DNA of 64,000 bases, taken from the NCBI GenBank assembly GCA_021397835.1, contig JAJFZO010000747.1, positions 2,358,501-2,422,500 on the forward strand, written 5' to 3'. Origin of the DNA: Moringa oleifera (Eukaryota; Streptophyta; Magnoliopsida; Brassicales; Moringaceae). Shown here piece after piece: positions 37,375 through 51,958 of this stretch (positions are counted from its first letter, which is position 1; each line of letters begins with the position of its first letter). The notes under the pieces were generated by a model. It was not told where the DNA came from. It made no database searches and was given only the letters and a program-made list of their open reading frames with translations. Both the position numbers and the translations under genes were made by a program.

Positions 37375-37915
37375 TGTTGAGTATGTGTGGAGACAATCTT
37401 ATCTAAAAAGGGTATATATTTATCTGAAAGAGAATATATTCATCTGGAAAGGTATATATTTATCTGAAAGGGCATATACTAATCTGAAAAAGATATATAT
37501 ACTTATCTAAAAAGGATATATATGCTTATCTAAAAGGAAATATACTTATCCAAAAGAGTATGTACTTATCAAAAATGATATCCTAAGATTCTCACACATC
37601 TACTTTTTTGGCATTGGGCTCTACTATATAAAAGGGGGACTTCTATTCATGTAAACATCATTAAGAGTAAGAGTGAGCAAGAGTCTTAGGGTTTTATTCT
37701 AGTAGAGTGAGGCTAAGGAAACAGTTATCTCTCTTGTAATTTATTTTCATAGTGAAAAGGGTTTTTGACAGTGGCTGCAAAGTGGATGTAACTTTCAATT
37801 GAGGGTGAACCACTATAAATCTTGTGTTCTTGCGATTGTTTATTTTTCTTGTGGATGTAACAGAGATTTGATATTTAATATATTAACTAAGGATCTGATT
37901 ATCAAATTCTCAATA
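37375..37915 (+). repeat. 3' LTR of the copia element (541 bp)
   Basis: Begins TGTTGAG right after the polypurine tract and ends TCAATA. It holds a TATATAAAA box near 37626 and an array of eight or nine 20-22 base units (about 37405-37580), two more than in the 5' LTR. That accounts for its extra 44 bases. Confidence 0.9.
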
Positions 37916-40265
37916 CTAAAAAAATGAGAGTCCTTAAAAATTAAGGGCATCATATCACGTTTGGTAAGTCTATTGAAGGTCATGCAAGCCCAGAATTCAT
38001 CGTATGTTACACACTTGTGGCCTATTGCTGCGGGAGCATGAGAATGGTGGTTAGCTGAGGAGGAGGACTTCATTCTTTGATGTAAGACCCGATTTGTTGA
38101 AAATAGTCAAATCGATTAATGTCTGTCAGAATCTTGACCAACCAAAGCCCCACTCAGGCTGGACTCTTTCGTCCTATTGCCTTTGTGTTGCTCCCTTGTC
38201 ATGCCATTCTGGGTTTACATTGTAGCCTCTTCTCACCCCAATTTGTCTTGTCAATAGACTCTTTTGAATTTCCAAGTCAAACATCACAACTTCTTAATAT
38301 GAAAAGCATCCGCCAGCTCCATGTTACAATCAATTCAATTATGTCTTCTCAAATATTTATATTAAAAGTTATTTATGCAAATAAATAAGAAATTTTGATC
38401 AGTATAAAATATATTAATATGGAAAACTTGCATTTTATAATATAAAATAATTCTTTCAAAAAAATTTCTTAGATTAAAATTTTGTAAAATCAAACATCAA
38501 GATGTGATCCCACATGGCTACCCACATGAGCCAACGACCAAACCCAGTGGTCAAGTTTGAACCTGGACCACCAACACACCAGGCAAGTCCACGGACCCAA
38601 TGTACACACCGGACCCCGAATTTCCTATTATCATCATAATTCATCCTTTAATTACAATTTTGCAACCAAAAAAGAAAGATAAAAAGACAAAACTATCCTC
38701 TCATCTCATCACAAGCACATTATTGCAATGAACACCACGTCCAAGAACAGATGTTTCTTTATCCTGCCCCACGGTATGTTACTGAAAGGAACTTTCGTTC
38801 TTCTGCTACCAAAGCAGACTGCCACGTGGAACGTTTACCGATTCCCTAAATTACACTCCACCTTCTAAGTTGACCTCCATAATCTCCAGATAATTAAAGA
38901 TTAAATTACAATATCTAAGTTTCTGAAAAGATTAAAATACCAAAAACTTACGCCATGTTTTGGTTTCTAAATTTGAATTTTGTGTATACGAAATCCTTTG
39001 ACTAAGAAAGCAATTTAGAATGCTCAAGTTACATTGACAGCCTGACCAATTGATGAGGTTTCTAGTTTTCTATAAAAATTGTCTTATTTTTATTTTCATT
39101 TATTTAAAATAAGTAAATTCTAATATTAGTTTCAAATTTTGGCAAATTTGTTGGATTAATATAATTTTATTTTTAATAACATATTATTTGTTTTGAGATT
39201 TTAGTGGTTACAAATTAATTCTTGAAAATTCAATTATTAATCAAAACGATTAAAATTAATGACTGGGTTTATGTAGATTTTTGTCTTTGCACCTGCAAAT
39301 ATATTTCTTCAAATATCACCTAAAAAACCAAGTTTTAAAATATAATATTTAATTATCATTATAATTAATACCCGGTTGTTGTATTAATATATATGAATGA
39401 AGTTAATTTTTTTTTATAAAATAATATATAAATGTAGATTTTTATATTTTAAATAAAAATAATAAATTTTAAGATTTTAAAGCATATAATATATACAAGT
39501 GATACAAATTAAAATAGCATGATTTTTATGTTCATAAAAAAAATCAGATGTCAATATATACTAATAAATGGTAAATACATTAACATAATCTCTAGAAAAA
39601 ATGGTAAAATATTAATAGGACTAAAACTTTCAAAAAAAATATTAATCTTATTACTATTTTGAAACATATAATATCTATAAATGATAAAGATTAAAATAAA
39701 ATAAATTTATGTCAATAAAAAAAAATCAGATATCAACATACACTAATATATGGTAAACGTATTAATATAATCTCTCAAAAAAGGATAAAATCAGATTAAG
39801 TTTGTATTCTTATTCTCATACCAAATATTCTATAAACAATGCTATAATCTTAATCATTTATAAATATTTTTAAAAATTAATTATTAATTAATTTTCTATT
39901 AAAATAATTGTGAATTTTATTCTTGCATTATCAGGAGCACACGTACGCAGTGTTATTAAACACGTGCTAACAAATGCATAATAAATTAATTATTAAAATA
40001 ATTAATCTGAAATCCTCCGGAAGACCGTTGACAAAATGCAAACGAGCATCAACCGTGGATTACAGGCGGCTGCGTTTGCAGCCGTCAGATCAATCTTTAA
40101 GAAATGCGTTCCTCTTCTCTGCCGCGTCTTCGCTTCTCCTTCCTTGCAACTACTGCGAACAGATACGCTTTCCTAACACTGAAGCCCAACCAATTAACAG
40201 AGAATTAAAAGTAAAAAAGGAAAAATAATAAATGAAGAAATGGACAAAATCCGAATCTTCTGTCC
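37916..40265. other. Intergenic region between the copia element and MPK3
   Basis: 37916-38400 is mixed composition with no protein-like frame beyond chance ORFs. 38490-38880 is less AT-rich and includes GCCACGTGG near 38820. 38890-39960 is AT-rich and holds a diverged direct repeat (39478-39790). 39960-40265 is MPK3 upstream DNA. I see no gene. Confidence 0.5.
39478..39790 (+). repeat. Diverged direct tandem repeat, unit about 180 bp
   Basis: About 39478-39605 and 39660-39790 share, in order, CATATAATAT, TGATA, TTAAAATA, ATAAAAAAA, ATCAGAT, TCAA, ATACACTAATA or ATATACTAATA, TGGTAAA, and TAATCTCT. The copies differ at many positions, so the duplication is old. Confidence 0.6.
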
Positions 40266-40396
40266 TCGTAAGTATAAAATCCTGGAGCCTCTGCTCTGGA
40301 CAGAGCAAGTGAAAGGAAGAGACTGTAAAACACAGGCGATAGGTAAACACGTATCTTGTGGGTAGATAGATTGGCATAGAGGAAGAAAAGGAGAAA
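40266..40396 (+). promoter_or_regulatory. MPK3 core promoter and leader
   Basis: A clear TATAAAAT box lies at 40273-40280, placing transcription start near 40305 and giving a leader of about 90 bases. The ATG at 40397 has a favourable AAAATGG context. The ACGTG core at 40349-40353 lies inside the leader. Confidence 0.6.
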
Positions 40397-43245
<2,849 letters not shown>

Positions 43246-46200
43246 CAAGGAGAAATCAAAAGCTTCTAAGTTTGTATTTATTATTGTTGCTTCGTAACTG
43301 CTTTATATTTGTACTTGATCTGGCAATGGCGACTGAAAACTGCAACCAGAGTCCGAAACATTGCGTATGGGTTTCAGATCAGGCTTCTGGGATCATCCTG
43401 TTGTCTCGAAATTTCTATCTGCTATATCTTTCACATGAGCTTGCTGGTTGTGCACCCATGAACCTTTTCATGAGGCAGTCTGTTTCAGAAGCTCTGTAAG
43501 CCACAAGACCTTCCTATCTATGATTTTTTTTTTCTAATTTTCTTTTATTCAAATATGTATTTTTTTGTATGAGGTGTTTAAATTTTGAATTATTCCTCTG
43601 ATGTACCACATACTTCTTGAATAGTGTATATTTGATTCACTGTAACTCAGACTTGAAAATTTGTTGTAAAATGCATTAATTAGAGTTACAATTTGCCTTG
43701 TTCTTTAAAGCCTGTCTTACTTTTTCATGTTCTGATGAATGTTTGCTGAGGAAAGTCAAACAGCTCAACAGATGCTACTCGTGACTTAACAGACAAATTT
43801 AATACAAGCCCTCCCCTACACTTTTCCCAGATGAATCTGTTATAGAGTTACCTATAAAATTGCCAACTAGATTTAATATAAGAATAGACATATATATTTA
43901 TAAAATTCGTTTTACCGCACCTATTATCTTTGGATGAGGACAAAATTCATTGAGCTAGAAGCAACAATATTGATGTTTTGGGTTTAGATTCTTAAGAATA
44001 TAAAACTATGAAATCTTGTGCTCATATCATGCTCGCTCCAAAGTAGTTTTGATTTATGAAGTTACAGTTAAAATGAACAATATTTGTGAAAATGTCTTAT
44101 ATCTTTACATATGACTATGAATACATCAACAAAATTTAATCATATAACTTGTCTTCAATCAAGGGATGACATGTAAAAGGCTGTATTTCATCTATGCTCA
44201 AAAGCAAATCTATCTATATAAATCCATTGCTTTGCATCCTTAACTATAAGATAAGCACTTCCCTTATGGTTAAGGATAGAGAAACTTCTTTATTACACTT
44301 AAATTATGGTCCAACATGACAAGTTGCGTTTCTTTCTCCAAGCAGTTGCTTACAGAGCTTTCCGTCTTTATGTGTGAAACAGTGGAACTTGATAGTGACC
44401 ATTTAGCTGTCAGACAGGAAAGAAGCAGTTAATGAGGGATCTTTCTAGCTACCTGTACAGGAATCAAATATGGTAGATTCTCTGTTTATTATTATAATTA
44501 TCTTGTTATTCCTGTTGTCATTGTCCTTGTGGTTGTGGTTGCTGTTGGTCTTGTTTGAGGTTTCTGATAAGTTTATATCACTTAACAGCAACAGCTTAAT
44601 AGCAACAATCCTCCACTGATTTCTGCTTATTCTTGCTTATCTTTATCTGTTTTTTATTTCCTTAGCTCCAATTTTCTTGACAGAGACAATTGACTCTAAA
44701 TCTGGCTTTTGATTTCTGACTGAGAAAACTCTGGCTGTGAAATTCTTATTGAACTTTCAAGATTTTCAGATAGACTAGTATGCATAGGACTCTATCTTGC
44801 TGAAATTGGTAGCTCATCTGATCTTAAACCTGTCTACTTGGAGGATCATGGGACCCTGATCCTCCCAATCTCAATAGGACCACTTAGTAATAACATTGGC
44901 CAGTAGCTAAATGGCAGCCACAGGACTACATGTCAGGTTGCACTGTTCACTTGCTTTATAGAGGCACCGAGCTTGATTCTGGTGGCTAATATGAAGGTCA
45001 GTTCACATTTTGACTCCATCTACTGTTCCTTGAAAGTTGGTAAATGCAGCAGGCTTGATTTTGTTGCGAATTGTGCTGGAAGTTCATTAGAAACTCAGCT
45101 TCACAGGATAAATCTCCACCCACCCGTTCATAGTCTTCCTCTTTTACTTTGACTGCATCATTTGATTCCTCCAGGCCTCAACATTATGAAGCTGGATTAA
45201 GCCTCGGTAAAACTCCATCCCAAGAACAATTCAGGTCCTGTTTGGGGCCTCAGTTTTCTTCATCTGATTCTTCTTCACAACATGATCTAAGAATAGTGTT
45301 TGCTGTGGATTTTGACTGTTGTTACTTCTGAGAAACTGCTTCTATCAACATCACAAGCCACTTAACTTGGTTTAGCATCTGTAATTGTTGGTATTACTTG
45401 AAACAGGTAAATCCTTCTCTGATCTGGTACTAGGAATTACTACTATGAGTGGGACGGCATAACCAACCTTGCCCGTAAAGCAGATTGTTTAAAGATTCAA
45501 AGGAAACCATTTGAGTGTCTGCAGTTTTTAGTTCTGAAAAATATTAAGCTCTTAATGCTTTAATTTAGTGGCAACTCTTTCTTTCCAGGTGCTACTACTG
45601 CAAAAGCCACTTGCTTAACAAAGGTATCAAGAAGACAGGATGATATTTACACAGTCATCTGATAAGATAGCTCTTTGTGCATCACCAAAGTAGTCTTAGT
45701 TATGATTGAGCTTCACTTGGGTTTCAAGCAGAACTGACCCTCAGTGGAGAAGAATCTATAGCACTGTAAGCATGTCAGGGTGTATCTTCTTCAACTAAAG
45801 AACCCTGTGGACCTCCCAGGCTCCACGCCTGCAACCACCCAAATCATCCCTTTAACTTTTGGCAAGTGGAAGACAAATGGGTAGAACAGAACTTTGGTTG
45901 CTGAAGAAGTTTGATTTTATCACAGTCCAGCAGAATAGTTTTGTTTCAGACACTCAAATACACCCAAATGATTCAGATTCAGTCATCTTTCTTTCTGATA
46001 ATTAATCACATATCCGCCTCTCTTTGGCTGTATTTGTTTTCACACCTCTTCAGCATTTCTTGAAGTTTCCTCTTATTATGAGTATCTGAAAAAGCATTCC
46101 CTGGAAAACGTTTTGCCTGCTTATTTCCTCCAGAAACAAGCAAAGTTCCAATCTATGATGGAACATAGATTGAATCCAGCATGCTGTCCTGATGCCTCAA

Positions 46201-47417
46201 TCATAATGACCATTTAAAAATCATTGCCATGCTCAGCATTTTAAAATGAAGCAATGAGTTCACAGGAGCACATTCCCGGATCTTTTCCTTTGCGTTACAT
46301 GTAATCTTCTCCTCAGACAACTTGGTTTTTTCAGAAGACATAAAACTGAATTTCTGAGCTTTATTCATGGATTTTCTTTGTTTATATATATATATATATA
46401 TATACATATCTTCATTACACATGATCCATGTATCAGATTTACATATTATGATGCTTAAATTAATATCCTTAATTAATATAAATGTGTTTTATATTGCATG
46501 CAAACTAAATCGATCCAAAGTAATAAGAAAAAGTATGAAATTTGTTTAGAAAGAACAATCTTCTTTTCTGGAACTTGTTTCTCAATTGGGTTTTTTTATT
46601 AAAAAATTTGCAATATTTTATAGTTTTCAATGGACAATTTGAAAAGGCCTACCATACTTTCAACCAGCATCAGATGCTCCATGAAGTAAATCAATTTTGT
46701 TCTTCAACTCTCCATGTTCTTCGTTATTTAATTTGGTAAAAGAGGCATTCAATGGTGGCAACTCGAGATGCTTTGCTAGCACAATTTCAAAAGGAAAAAC
46801 CTGTTCTCTCACAGTCTCTTCTTCATTTAATGTGATCTTATCACTTCATTAATGGACATTTGGAATGAACTTTTTGATTTTCCAGATCAGAGAATACCCA
46901 GGAAGCAGCCATGCTTAATTTACGATATACATTTGGCTTACATGATAATAAAAAGTTTTCCCTTTACCCATTGAAAAGAAAGTAAAATTGTATTGAAAGT
47001 GATCAGATTGATGCTTTATTAGTAAACCTTGCTGTAGCAGCTAACTTTTCTGTTTGGAAGCCTAGAAAATAAGACAGCTGAAACTTTTTATTATCTGCTC
47101 AACAGCACACTTGATGAAGAATCCCTACCTACCATCTAAATATGCTTCTTGCTCTATTCAAATTGTTAATATCAACACTAACATCGTAATTTTATCGATT
47201 ACTGAAGTGGGTTAGAGTATTAAATTCCCATTTTCAAAATCACTGAGAATTCAGATAAATATGCATGGTAGGCCCTGGATGTACAGATAATGGCGAAAAC
47301 TTGGAGAGAAAGTCAGATCCTCAATGGGTGATCAACCCCATCATTGCATCACCCCATTATATCTGAGAAGTAGGTGAATGGCATGCACCCCTTTGGTTCT
47401 TCTTTTGAACCTGGAAA
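43246..47417. other. MPK3 3' UTR and a long unexplained stretch before the NPF genes
   Basis: The MPK3 3' UTR probably ends near 43690. The next 3.7 kb has ordinary rather than AT-rich composition, yet no intact gene. The only recognisable piece is a relic of an NPF exon near 45142-45250. A TA run sits at 46384-46403. The composition suggests decayed genic sequence, or introns and exons of a noncoding transcript; I could not decide which. Confidence 0.45.
45142..45250 (+). pseudogene. Relic of an NPF transporter exon 3
   Basis: Reading 45146-45240 in one frame gives LTASFDSSRPQHYEAG, then KTPSQEQF. This aligns without a gap to LTATLNSLRPSPCEPG and RTPSRLHF in the first NPF gene downstream (exon 3), and at the DNA level matches over about 95 bases, including CTCCATC and AGGCCT. 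Similarity fades after the next codons. No other NPF exon was found nearby, so this looks like a strongly eroded third copy of the tandem family. Confidence 0.55.
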
Positions 47418-50400
47418 ATGGATGGAACTCTCTCAACTGACGGAGAAGGCCAGACTACTGGTCCTGGTGGCAGACGAGGCGGCTGGATCACCTTCCCCTT
47501 CATCACTGGTACGTCCCAGTTCACGAGTCTTTCCTTCTGTTCTTTTTCCTTAAAGCATATTATGCATGTGGAAGAGACAGATGGTCACTTTATAAAATGT
47601 GAGAGAAAAATTCACTCAATATGCTACTTTCGGGTTCAGAAGTTTTAAATCCACCCAACAAACTGGTATCAGAATCAGATTTCAACAACCCAGTTTTATC
47701 CCGACTAATAATCAGAAAAACGAGTTGTCGATCTCCTGATTCATGACCTGATGTGTGAACAAGAGATTGTTAAGATTTTTTCAGATCTGAAAGGGATGAT
47801 GATCAGTTTATAAATGTGAAGAAAAATGTTCTTACCCAGAAGCATCAGGATAACAATGATGACACTCTGATTTTTGCTGTCAATCAGGAACTGTAGCAGG
47901 TCTGACCCTCGCCGGGGGAGGTTGGTTGGCAAACTTGATTGTTTATCTGATTCAGGAGTTCAACGTGAAGAGCATAGATGCCGCTCAGATATCAAACGTT
48001 GTTAATGGCTGCACCAGCCTGTTTCCAGTAGTCGGAGCAATCGTCGCAGACTCACTCCTCGGTTGCTTCTCTGTCGTCTCCATTTTCTCCTGCATTTCTG
48101 TTCTGGTATAATAACCGTCTTGCTCCACTTTCGCCTCTTAAGTAAGTTTCTTCTAGACATAATTAATCAATCCTCTGAAACTACCCTTTCAGGGCACAGT
48201 TCTTCTGGTCTTAACTGCAACCCTAAATTCCTTAAGGCCTTCGCCATGTGAGCCTGGATCAAGCTCATGCAGAACTCCATCAAGGCTTCATTTTGCAGTC
48301 CTCTACACAGGTATAGCTCTTGCAGCCATTGGAGTGGGCGGTACACGCTTCACTACAGCAACAATGGGAGCAAACCAATTCGATAAGCCTAAGGATCATG
48401 GAATTTTCTTCAACTGGTTCTTCTTTACTCAATACGTTTCTTCTGTCGTAAGCTTCACAGCCATTGTATACATAGAGGATAATGTGAGCTGGGGACTCGG
48501 ATTTGGCATCTGCGTGGCTGCTAACTTAATTGGCCTAGCCATTTTCCTCCTGGGAAGCCGTTATTATAACCATGTTAGGCCACAAGGGAGTCCTTTCATG
48601 GGTACAGCTCGTGTTATCGTTGCTGCCATTACCAAAAGGACGATTACACTTTCGTCGAAAAGCCAAGATTACTACCATGAACATCATGAAACAATGGCCA
48701 TGGAAGCTGCAATACCCACAAAAAGCTTCAGGTAAAAATTAGCCTGCTTCAACTTACAGATACAGATAACTTTCAGGCTGATTTCTTCTTTGTTTTTCCT
48801 TTTCTTTTTCTTTCATGAAGACATAACCTCTTTAACGGTCTTACTGTTGGTACTGTTCATTTGACATTTAAAGAAGGGTACTTGTGTTGGTGGAGTACCC
48901 ACAACACCATTCATGATTCCAAAATCTCCATGATTTTAAAGCAAATTTCCTTTTCTTCATGATGTATATATGCACTGAAAGAACCTTCTTGCTATGTTGC
49001 TTTTCAGTCTTTATCCATTAAAGCTTCAGCAGAGATCAATAAGTCTTGATTTTTATGATAGCATAGGAGGTACATATACCCATCATAGATATAAGTGGAG
49101 GAGCTTGTGGTGGTGGTAATGGTGGTGGTGGTGGTAGGTGTGAACACTAAAATGGTGCTCTGTCAATCATCCGCTATATCTTGATGGTCTAATAACAAAA
49201 TGAGAATCGATTATGATTTCTCCGTTAAAAAAAAAAATTCACCGGAAGCCAAGAAATTAAGATATGATCTGAATATGAAAGTTAATCATATAAGGTAGAA
49301 ATAATAAGTTCTTAATAATTAATTGGTTATGGAGAATATAAATTTTAAGAGGTTTAACACTTACTTTGAACATCAAATTCAGACCCATCTCCTCTTTTCA
49401 CTTCAAATTTACCCAGCTAATATAGAAGAATTAGACGAATGATATCAATTAACTTTTCAAAACTGTACGTATATATACATCTCTAATTATATGGGTGAAA
49501 GATTTTAGCCTAAGATAAAATAGTGAGATTCCATTGTAATATATTGCATCATACTATACAATTGTGAGTTGTATACATTTCTTTCTCTCTTTGTGATCTT
49601 AAATTTTGTGCAATTAAGTAATGGAATAATTATGATTGTGTGGTAATCAGAAAACAAAATGATAGAAACTTTGCTTTGGTTATTGATGGCAAAGACATAT
49701 GATATGTCACCCTCCATCGGTGTAATGCAGGTTTTTGAACCGTGCAGCAGTGAAAACTGAAGGAGACATAAAACCAGATGGCTCAAACGCAAAGCCATGG
49801 AGGCTATGCACAGTGCAACAAGTAGAAGATCTTAAAGTCTTAATCAGAATCTTCCCGTTATGGTCTGCAAGTATCTTCCTGGGAACCCCAATAGCAATCC
49901 AAGCAAGCCTGACGGTTCTCCAAGCTCTAACAATGGATTGTCACTTAGGTCCACACTTCAAAATCCCAGCTGGGTCTATTCTTGTCGTGGTGCTCATCTC
50001 CACTTCTGTCTCTTTAACCCTCATTGATGGGTTGCTGTGTCCAATCTGGCAGAAGCTCGCTCGTCGGTCGCCGACGCCCCTCCAACGAGTAGGCATAGGA
50101 CACTTGCTGAACGTGATGGGCATGGCTGTGTCAGCCTTGGTGGAGTCCAAGCGGCTCAAGATGGCTCACAGGGACCAACACCACCTCCTCACCCAGCCTG
50201 GATCCACAGTCCCCATGTCTGCCCCCTGGCTGTTTCCGCAACTTATTCTGGTTGGCATTGGAGAAGCGTTCCATTTTCCAGGACAAGTTGCGTTGTATTA
50301 CCAGGAGTTTCCTCAGCCTCTTCGCAGCACATCAACAGCCATGATCGCTCTGATAATTGGGATCTCTTTTTACTTGAGCACGGCTTTGATTGCTCTTGTC

Positions 50401-50586
50401 AGAAGGGTCACAAGCTGGTTGCCTGATGATATAAACAATGGAAGACTAGATTATGTCTACTGGGCTCTAGTTGCGGTGGGTCTGCTCAATTTTGGCTACT
50501 ATTTAGTCTGCTCAAGTTTGTACAAGTACCAGAACCAGAATGTTGAGAAGGAATTAGCAGACAGTGGTTGTGGCCCTGATAAGTGA
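47418..50586 (+). CDS. NRT1/PTR family transporter, NPF2 (NAXT-like), copy 1
   Basis: Four exons (47418-47508, 47888-48105, 48193-48731, 49731-50586) encode 567 aa, typical for the family. It is a twelve-span major-facilitator protein of the plasma membrane type. Sequence marks include GGWITFPFITG before helix 1, GGTRFTTATMGANQFD, the central-loop end KSFRFLNRAAVKTEGD, SIFLGTPIAIQASLTVLQ, and the C-terminal SWLPDDINNGRLDYVYW. The closest group I recognise is NPF2.7/NAXT1 nitrate exporters and NPF2 relatives that carry nitrate or glucosinolates. The usual NPF proton-coupling ExxER motif of helix 1 is absent: the position reads LAGGGWLANLIVYL. The substrate is not known. Intron 3 (about 1 kb) contains a GGT-rich run near 49107-49138. 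A closely related gene follows in tandem. Confidence 0.88.
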
Positions 50587-51912
50587 TCTTGGTGTTAAAC
50601 CAAATAGGCTTAATAACACATGATTTAATCATATTCCAATAAGATTAGCTCATGAATCACCATGAGTGAAATCAGATATCAATGTATCATTTTCTGAAAC
50701 TCTGAAAGGCTCAATCTATTTGTCAACATGCAAGTATCGATTTATAGGCTCTATCCAGAGTTTAAATAAAATTAACTGAATTTTTTTAAAAATTGTTAAA
50801 CTTCAAAATCTCAAGAAAGTTATGAATCTCTTCATCTGCATACTAGCTAGTCAATTTTCCCGAGTATTTCGGTTATTAAAAAAGTATATCATTCTCTGAA
50901 ATAGAGAAAACTAAACACAAAATAAAAGAAAATTAAACATATTAAATATGTAATAATTAAATGATCATTTACTTGCACAGTACATATTTGTGAATATAAT
51001 AACCAAAGTCTCCTGTATTTATACCAACAGCCAATTATGCCTATGGGTTTTCTCTTTTTTCTCTGTAATTAGTAAACGGTATCTTGTAGAAAAATATGAA
51101 TGATATTTAAGTTTTTTTTTTATATGTTTACAGCGATAGAGAAATGATGCAGATGGCATGTGCTTTCTTTTTACTTTGTGGACATGATTCTATATTCATT
51201 TTCATCACCATTTTCTTCGGTTCCCCCTTTTTGGGTCAACTTTGATACTTCATCACATATATGTTTAGCATTTTACAACCCGAATGCAACTTTTTTACGT
51301 CAATCATGGATTCTTTTCATGTTAAGTTTAACCTGTTTTGGAAACCCAAATTAATGGCCATTAATAATGTTTACAATTCCTTCTGATTAGAAAATGTAGC
51401 CGTTGAAGTTATGATCAGTAGTAATCACATTGCCTAGAAAAATAGAACTGAAAAGAGAACCTTCTCAGTCCTGTGGATATTAATTTAGGAAAGCATCTTG
51501 CATTATCACAATCCCAACTTCCTTTAATGTTACAAAAATTAATAATATTGTCACTTGGGGAAATGGAGAATAAAATCAACTTGCTTTACGAAGCATCCGA
51601 TGCTAACTTGGACTTAATTAGGTCTCTTCTGGTTATTGGTTTCAAGATGATGATGATTTAAGTTGTGGTATTATTAATTAGTCCTCTTCCATTGCCAACT
51701 ATGCCAGATTTCAACTAGTAATGGTAATTAAGTTCTATGATCATCACCACGAACACGAATTCACTGTACAATAAGTAATAATTTACTTAAAGCTTTAGAT
51801 TTTGTGCATCATATCTTGGTTTAATGCGCTGAGAAACTATTTCTTTTTGGCTAGCAGGGAGAGTAAGATAGAACCTGTCTGGTGGGGAATCTATAACAGC
51901 ATTTCAACATTG
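50587..51912. other. Spacer between the two NPF genes
   Basis: About 1.3 kb. The first gene's 3' UTR occupies the start; the rest is moderately AT-rich with no coding signal. A small ORF at 51160-51354 shows no similarity I recognise. The end passes into the second gene's promoter. Confidence 0.5.
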
Positions 51913-51958
51913 TATATAAAGACTCTTCGATGGAGTTTCCAGACTAACATTGTTCAAG
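51913..51958 (+). promoter_or_regulatory. TATA box and very short leader of NPF copy 2
   Basis: TATATAAA at 51913-51920 lies only 39 bases before the ATG at 51959. With the usual 25-32 base spacing, transcription would begin around 51942-51950, leaving a leader of about 10-17 bases. An upstream start elsewhere cannot be excluded. Confidence 0.5.

Larger units (their letters stand above)
32892..37915 (+). mobile_element. Decayed full-length Ty1/copia LTR retrotransposon, Tnt1-like
   Basis: Two LTRs flank an internal region with gag, protease, integrase, reverse transcriptase and RNase H in copia order. The primer-binding site TGGTATCAGAGC (33391-33402) matches initiator Met-tRNA, two bases after the 5' LTR. 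A polypurine tract AAGTGGGAGA precedes the 3' LTR. The LTRs begin TGTTGA, and the 5' copy ends TCAACA. The five bases either side (TTGAA and CTAAA) do not match, so no target-site duplication remains. The element is not able to make its proteins because of about ten stop codons and one frameshift. It lies downstream of APX in the same orientation. Confidence 0.93.

Noticed and set aside
51950..51958. Start of NPF copy 2 three codons upstream
   Set aside because: The codon is TTG; the first ATG is at 51959.
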